The translations under genes and the position numbers were made by a program. The notes beneath the pieces were generated by a model. The model did not search any database, was not told where the DNA came from, and worked only from the letters and a program-made list of their open reading frames with translations. From assembly GCA_016719645.1 (NCBI GenBank), contig JADJYS010000019.1, positions 1-20,049 of the forward strand: a stretch of 20,049 nucleotides of DNA. Reading direction: 5' to 3'. The stretch comes from a bacterium (lineage in GTDB: Bacteria > Krumholzibacteriota > Krumholzibacteriia > LZORAL124-64-63). Of the stretch, positions 15,809 through 20,049 are shown in pieces; position 1 is the stretch's first letter, and each line of letters begins with the position of its first letter.

Positions 15809-18800
15809 TCAGCGGACCAGCATGATCTTGCGCGTCTCGGCGACGCCCTCGGCGACGAAGCGCGCGAAGTAGACGCCCGACGCGGCCGGCCGGCCGCGGG
15901 CGTCGCGGCCCGTCCAGACCAGGGCGTGGCGGCCGGCGGGCTTCTCGCCCTCGAGCAGGCAGGCCACCTCGCGGCCGGCCAGGTCGTGGACCGACACGCG
16001 CACGCGGCCGGGGCCGCCAGATCATAGCGCACCGTCACGCTGGGGTTGAACGGATTCGGGAAGACCTCGCCCAGCGCGCTGCGCGCGGGCAGGCCGCCCG
16101 CCGGCGGGTCGTCCACGCCGGTGACCGCGCCGGCCAGCGTGAAGTCGACGTAGGAGTGCGTCTCGAAGAGGCCGGACCAGGCGGCCGAGTACTCCCAGGC
16201 GTCGGAGCCGACCACGGGCGCCACGGTCAGGTTCAGGCCGAGCACGCGGCCCTGCTCGAGCGTGAGGCCCTGCACCACGGGCGTGCCGGCGCCGGCCGGG
16301 TACCAGGTGTAGCCCGCGCCGGGGGGCAGCGCGGCCGGGATCTTGACCTCGGTGCGGTAGACGCCGCCGGTGTAGGTCGAGGCGACCTGCGCGCCGGCGA
16401 CCGCGCCGCGGTCGTAGACCGACACGCCGGCCAGGCCGTGGGCGAAGGTGATGTCGTTGCCGTCGCCCCAGACGTCGCCGATGTGGTTGGCCCGGTTGTC
16501 GGGGTTGTCGGTGTCGGTCGCGCCGCCGACGTGGCGCACGGGCGACTCCCAGCGGCCGTCCTCGCCGCTGCCGTCGACCGAGACGTGGAAGCGCAGCTGC
16601 ACCGACGACGCGAAGGCGAAGTAGAGGCCGTCGGCGCGCCAGCCCGCGTAGGTCTGGAGCGTGAAGGGGGAGGGGGCGCTCGTGTAGTAGTAGCCGGTGG
16701 CGAACGGGGGCCAGGACGGCTCCAGGACGCCGTCGATCACCGGCGCGGCGTCGAGCCGCGGCAGCACCGTCGCGACGGCGTAGAGCGGCTCGGGGTCGGC
16801 GCCGTCCAGGACGCCGTCGCCGTCGGTGTCCGGGACGGTCGGCAGGGTGCCCCGGAAGTCGTAGCGGGCGTACTCGGCGAGGTCGCCGAGGCCGTCGCCG
16901 TCGGTGTCGGGCAGCGCGGCGCTGGAGCCGAAGCCCGCCTCGTCCCGCGGGGCGCGGTCGTCGGCGTCGGGCAGGCCGTCGCCGTCGGCGTCCGCGCACT
17001 CCAGGACGCCGTCGTAGGGGGCGGGGAAGGTCAGCCAGGAGTCCCCGTACAGGCGGTTCGTCACCGCGATGCCGTTGTAGTGGGGGCCCCAGTCCAGGTG
17101 CCGGCCCGCGCCGCCGAAGAGGCCGGGGTAGTCCCAGGCGAAGTGGCAGAACACGACGTCCGGCGTGGCGTCGCCGGTGATGTCGTCCAGGCGCTCGAGC
17201 ACGTGGTGCATCTCGTGGGTGAAGGTCCAGGCGACGCTGTAGTCGACCGCGGCCAGGTTCTCGGGGTAGGGCACGCGGCAGACCGTGCCCAGCGCGGCGA
17301 CCGTGCTGCCCAGCACGTGGTAGGGCCCGAGGCAGCCGGCCAGGTCCAGGCCCATCAGGAAGGCGACGTCGTACTGGCCGTCCTGGACGCCGCGGGCGCG
17401 CAGGTCGGCCTCGACCTCGGGGCTCCAGATGTCGGCGGGCAGGGGCGCGTCGATGTAGAGGAAGGTCGGGTCGAAGTTCAGGTTGCCCTCGGTGGTGCGC
17501 CAGTAGAACTCGATCGCCTTGCGGATGCCCTGGGTCATGCGGTTGATGTCGTTGACGGCGTAGCCCTCGGTGTAGAACGCGACGAGCAGCTCCAGGTTCT
17601 TGTGGCGGGAGATGCCGGTTGCGGCGGTCTGCGTGGTCGCGGCGCAGCTCGACGACAGCGCGGTGATCCGCGAGCCGAAGGCGTCGATGCCGACGACGCG
17701 GTACTCGTAGGCCTGCCCCGGCGTCAGCCCGCCGTCGGTGAACGAGGTGCGGGCGAGCACGCGCTTCACCACGGCGAAGGCGCCGCCGGCGGGCCGCCGT
17801 TCGACCTCGTAGCCGGCCAGGGCGGTGGCGACGACCGGGTCCCAGTCCACGCGCGCGGTGGTGCGGAAGCCGACGGCGCGCGGGTTCGCGGGGGCGGGCA
17901 GCGCGGCCTGGACGTTGATCGCCACGGCGTCCACCACGCCGTGCCAGGAGGCGACGGCGTTGGTGGCGCCGACCCGCCGGCCGAGGATGCGGCCCTGGAC
18001 GTCGACCTTGGCGACGGTCGTGTCGACCACCGTCCAGCTGCAGGCCGCCGGCGGCGCCTGCAGGACGGGGCCGCCGGTCGCGGTCGCGGTGACCACGGGC
18101 GTCACGGTCCAGCCCACGGCGACCTGCACCGGATCGGGCGCGATCGCCAGCGACGCGAAGGTCAGGCCGCGCGCGTAGCTCTCGAGGATCTCGTCGGCGG
18201 TGCGCACCGCGCTGCTGACGCGCACCTCGTCGAGCCGGCCGTCCAGGGGGCCGGCCGCGCCCTCGCCGCCGATCTGGAAGGTGGCGGCGGCGATGGCCGG
18301 CAGCGCGAAGCCCACCGGCTCCACGGCGCGCAGCTCGCCGTCGATGAAGACCTGGACCTGCGCGGCGCTCCAGGTGAAGGCGCAGTGGTGCCACTCGCCG
18401 GCGAGCCACTCCGAGGCGACCGAGAAGCCGGCCCCGCGCTCCGACGTGCCGTCGGGCCCCCAGCGGTTGACGATGATGCGCAGGTAGTTGCCGCCGTCCT
18501 TGCAGATCAAGAGGCCGCCCCAGGTGCCCCAGGCGAGCACGATGCGGTCCTGGCCGTCGTTGCCGTTCCAGTTCGGGCGCACCCAGAACTCGAGCGTGCC
18601 CTGCGCGGCGGCGAGGTTCGCGGCCGCGTTGTAGGAGAGGCGGCTGCCGGACGGCAGGTTCACGCCCTGCCCGAACTTGCCCGCGGCGTAGGTGAGGCCG
18701 GTGGCCTGGGTCGGCGTCTCGCCGGCGGCGCCGTTGGGCGAGCTGTTGAAGTGCAGCAGCAGGGAGGTGGCGGCGTCGGGGGTGGACTCCTGCGCGGAGG

Positions 18801-18900
18801 CGGCGCCGGCGCAGGTCAGCAGCGCGAGCGCGAGCATGAACGCGAGCGTGAAGAGACGGCCGGCGCGCGGGGGTGCGCCCTTCCTCGGGAATCGGAGCAT
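15809..18900 (-). CDS. Large secreted LamG / FN3 / HEMHH-motif protein with C-terminal FlgD-Ig sorting tail (one frameshift)
   Basis: This is a secreted or surface multidomain protein, about 1030 residues when repaired. ATG 18900 has GGGGAGG seven bases upstream and begins a signal peptide (RLFTLAFMLALALLTCAGAA, cleaved near residue 36). The order is: a LamG/concanavalin-like domain (about 45-245, with GTLEFWVRPNWNGN and AGEWHHCAFTWSAAQVQVFI); a BIG2-like segment (about 250-330); an FN3-type domain (about 335-425); a putative metalloprotease region (about 430-620) with HEMHH at 562-566; three DxDGDG thrombospondin-3-like calcium repeats (636-700); a CBM9/DOMON-like beta domain from about 715 (APVIDGVLEPSWPPF); and VFPNPFNPSVTVRYDL leading into a FlgD-Ig tail. 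One base is missing near 16010-16013, in a run of Cs on the coding strand, so the end (VSVHDLAGREVACLLEGEKP to ETRKIMLVR, stop 15811-15809) is in another frame. As written, the first frame instead runs on through the PAS gene. The protease assignment rests on the HExxH motif alone. Confidence 0.85.
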
Positions 18901-19138
18901 CGCGGAGCCTCCCCTTGGAGTTCGGGATCGGTGAACGGGACCGTCGTAGGTCATCGATGGCGATGGTGATGTCCCGGACGCGGGCGGCGGCGGCCGACGA
19001 GGGGGCCGCCGGGAGCGGTCGGGATGGCCCGGGAGGCGGCGGGGGGAAGCGAAAACCCGGGTTCAACGAGTCTAGTGGGTCGCGGGGGGGAATTCAAGGG
19101 GGCGGGGGGCTCAAGGCGGTCCTGGAAGGGCCGATATC
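18901..19138. other. Gene-free G/C-tract region between the LamG-type gene and the tRNA
   Basis: Open frames cross this stretch but none looks like protein, and they overlap the strong start of the LamG-type gene. The plus strand is rich in G runs: GGG, G7, G5 and G6 within 19077-19109, a possible four-tract quadruplex. It holds a putative minus-strand promoter (19069-19097). Apart from these and the Shine-Dalgarno of the LamG-type gene at 18908-18914, I see nothing in it. Confidence 0.5.
19069..19097 (-). promoter_or_regulatory. Putative promoter of the LamG-PAS-phosphatase gene group
   Basis: On the minus strand, TTGAAT (19097-19092) and TAGACT (19074-19069) are separated by 17 bases. Each box matches the sigma-70 consensus at four of six positions. 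Transcription would start near 19062 and leave a leader of about 160 bases before ATG 18900. The window lies in otherwise G/C-only sequence, which makes the AT-richer boxes stand out, but chance cannot be excluded. Confidence 0.4.
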
Positions 19139-19167
19139 TTGACAGGTTGGGGCGAATCGGCTATCGT
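19139..19167 (+). promoter_or_regulatory. Sigma-70-like promoter of the tRNA gene
   Basis: A perfect -35 TTGACA at 19139-19144, a spacer of exactly 17 bases and a -10 of TATCGT at 19162-19167 lie about 58 bases upstream of the tRNA. The predicted start near 19174 leaves a 5' leader of about 50 bases for RNase P to remove. Confidence 0.7.
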
Positions 19168-19224
19168 ACCGATTCCGCCGGAGCGCCCGGTTCGGGCTGT
19201 GGCGTTCGGCGCACAGGTTCTGGT

Positions 19225-19295
19225 TCCTCGGTAGCTCAATGGTAGAGCATGCGGCTGTTAACCGCAGGGTTGCAGGTTCGAGCCCTGCCCGGGTA
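19225..19295 (+). tRNA. tRNA-Asn (anticodon GTT), 3' acceptor strand aberrant
   Basis: The cloverleaf is clear. The D stem is GCTC/GAGC, the anticodon stem is TGCGG/CCGCA with loop CTGTTAA (GTT at 19257-19259), there is a five-base variable loop, and the T stem is GCAGG/CCTGC with loop TTCGAGC. The 5' acceptor strand TCCTCGG (19225-19231) should face CCGAGGA, but the sequence is CCGGGTA (19289-19295). That gives a C x T mismatch at pair 2 and a T-G wobble at pair 4. No CCA is encoded. The low-GC tail begins directly after it, so the last few bases may come from another sequence. Confidence 0.85.
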
Positions 19296-19408
19296 TGTGT
19301 CTGTTAGCTTTGGGGTATGACTGTCTCCACGATTTAGTTTGATGAAGCGCAGAGCAGATGAATGAGGCGCTATAAGCATTATTCTAACATAACAAAGCGG
19401 AGGCGATC

Positions 19409-19645
19409 ATGCGATGCTGCATTCAATTTGTTAGTAGCGCTCGCACTCAATCTTTCATTACAATTTTATTATCACTGTTATATTTACAATTAACTCCTGC
19501 ATATGCATACAATGTACGCTTTTTGACGCCATGGGGAGGCTCAACCGTCACTCAAACAGGCCTTGTCGTGGTATATCTAATTGTTGATGAAATTAACCCT
19601 AACATTGATGATAACATCTGTTATGGATTTTTCATTGGAAGCTAG
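19409..19645 (+). CDS. Hypothetical secreted protein fragment in low-GC tail
   Basis: This short frame of 78 residues starts at ATG 19409, with GGAGG at 19399-19403. It begins with a convincing signal peptide: polar SARTQ, a hydrophobic SFITILLSLLYLQLTPAYA, and predicted cleavage after AYA. The mature part, NVRFLTPWGGSTVTQTGLVV and so on, looks like the start of a beta-rich extracellular domain, but I do not recognise the family. The stop at 19643-19645 comes soon after CYGFFIGS, and coding-like peptides follow in the other two frames, so this is probably the first piece of a longer, disrupted gene. Base composition and codon use are quite unlike the rest of the window. Confidence 0.35.
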   Translation: MRCCIQFVSSARTQSFITILLSLLYLQLTPAYAYNVRFLTPWGGSTVTQTGLVVVYLIVDEINPNIDDNICYGFFIGS

Positions 19646-20049
19646 TCCCATACAGTCCGTGGTGTTCTCAAGTCTAATCCCGCCGTTCATCGATTTTGAA
19701 GGTGATGATGTAAATGCTCTGACATGTGTTACTGAATTGAGAATGGTACCTAGGTCAATCTTGCTATAGTTGCTGCGCTCCTTATGAATGGGAAAACACT
19801 ATATACTCGCTACCACTCAAGTCCCGACGGTAATGGGTATTTGTTAGGAACCATTCTTTCTCCGTCCCATCTTTGCCGAATAGACCTGTAGAGTTAAGAA
19901 TAGTATCTCCCCAACATTGCAATTTTGGGAATATACAAACTGTCTTCGGTACAAATACACTTGTATTCGCAGAGTGTGCAGCCGACTTTGAGTTCCGGCA
20001 GGATGAACTAGGCTCGCCTGTTGTGCATTTTACTGACTTAACAGAACCA
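19646..20049 (+). pseudogene. Disrupted continuation of the low-GC tail gene, open at the window end
   Basis: Coding-like segments alternate between frames. About 19646-19766 reads SPIQSVVFSSLIPPFIDFEG and then DDVNALTCVTELRMVP, in the frame of 19581. 19746-19833 reads CYSCCAPYEWENTIYSLP in a third frame and ends at TAA 19831-19833. From 19834 to 20049 that same frame is open for 72 codons without a stop, including LRIVSPQHCNFGNIQTVFGT and CAADFEFRQDELGSPVVHFT. Together with the 19409 frame, all three plus-strand frames are used, which fits one gene broken by indels, or exons of a eukaryotic gene. No family is recognised. Confidence 0.35.

Noticed and set aside
16156..18969. Plus-strand open frame of about 940 codons opposite the LamG-type gene
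   Set aside because: It consists of Val/Gly/Asp/Arg repeats with no recognisable domain, whereas the minus strand encodes clear domains with a signal peptide and Shine-Dalgarno.
19301..19450. Possible integron attC-like site (GTTAGC and CATAAC / AACAAAGCG motifs) in the low-GC tail
   Set aside because: No pair of complementary R and L boxes at the required spacing can be found, and no imperfect hairpin of attC type is visible. No integrase gene is in the window.
1..20049. CRISPR arrays, insertion sequences, rRNA genes
   Set aside because: I saw no regularly spaced direct repeats, no transposase or terminal inverted repeats and no rRNA-like stretches on either strand.

Overview
The window looks like bacterial chromosome of very high GC (about 70% or more by eye up to roughly position 19290), with a dense gene layout. 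It encodes a tripartite RND pump with an outer-membrane lipoprotein, so the cell is diderm. It also encodes a large secreted protein whose C-terminus carries the 'FPNPFNPSV' / 'GVYFARF' FlgD-Ig-type (T9SS type A-like) tail. That combination is typical of uncultivated FCB-group lineages (Krumholzibacteriota, Eisenbacteria and relatives). The phylum is an inference; nothing here fixes it.

Layout. Positions 1-2488 hold an ABC exporter operon: the end of a LolD/MacB-type ATPase, then two FtsX/MacB-type permeases. All three are broken by many small indels. 2568-4039 is a B12-binding/radical SAM protein of the HpnP-like (DUF4070) type with one frameshift. 4218-4886 is a secreted choice-of-anchor E protein followed by a strong intrinsic terminator, and 5047-6345 is a secreted alkaline phosphatase. 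On the minus strand, 7861-6222 is a DUF2723 multi-pass membrane protein (one frameshift) that converges on and overlaps the phosphatase. 8019-13720 is an RND efflux operon in the order outer-membrane factor, adaptor, pump, with both junctions overlapping as ATGA. Three minus-strand genes follow, transcribed from right to left: a 3.1-kb secreted LamG / FN3 / HEMHH-motif / thrombospondin-3-like / CBM9-like / FlgD-Ig protein (18900-15809), a one-domain PAS protein (15798-15454), and an FHA-GAF-PP2C phosphatase (15410-13740). A plus-strand tRNA-Asn(GTT) with its own sigma-70-like promoter lies at 19225-19295.

At the tRNA 3' end the base composition drops abruptly to about 40% GC. The last 750 bases carry only broken coding fragments, the first with a signal peptide. 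The acceptor stem of the tRNA does not pair properly on its 3' side, so the join is either the edge of a tRNA-associated element or, more likely, a chimeric assembly.

The biological themes are export and envelope work (ABC exporter, RND pump, secreted phosphatase and metalloprotease-like protein, membrane glycosyltransferase-like protein) and a small signalling pair (PAS plus PP2C phosphatase). Indels are densest at the left edge and several sit in or beside G/C homopolymers, so most disrupted genes here are probably sequencing errors rather than decay.
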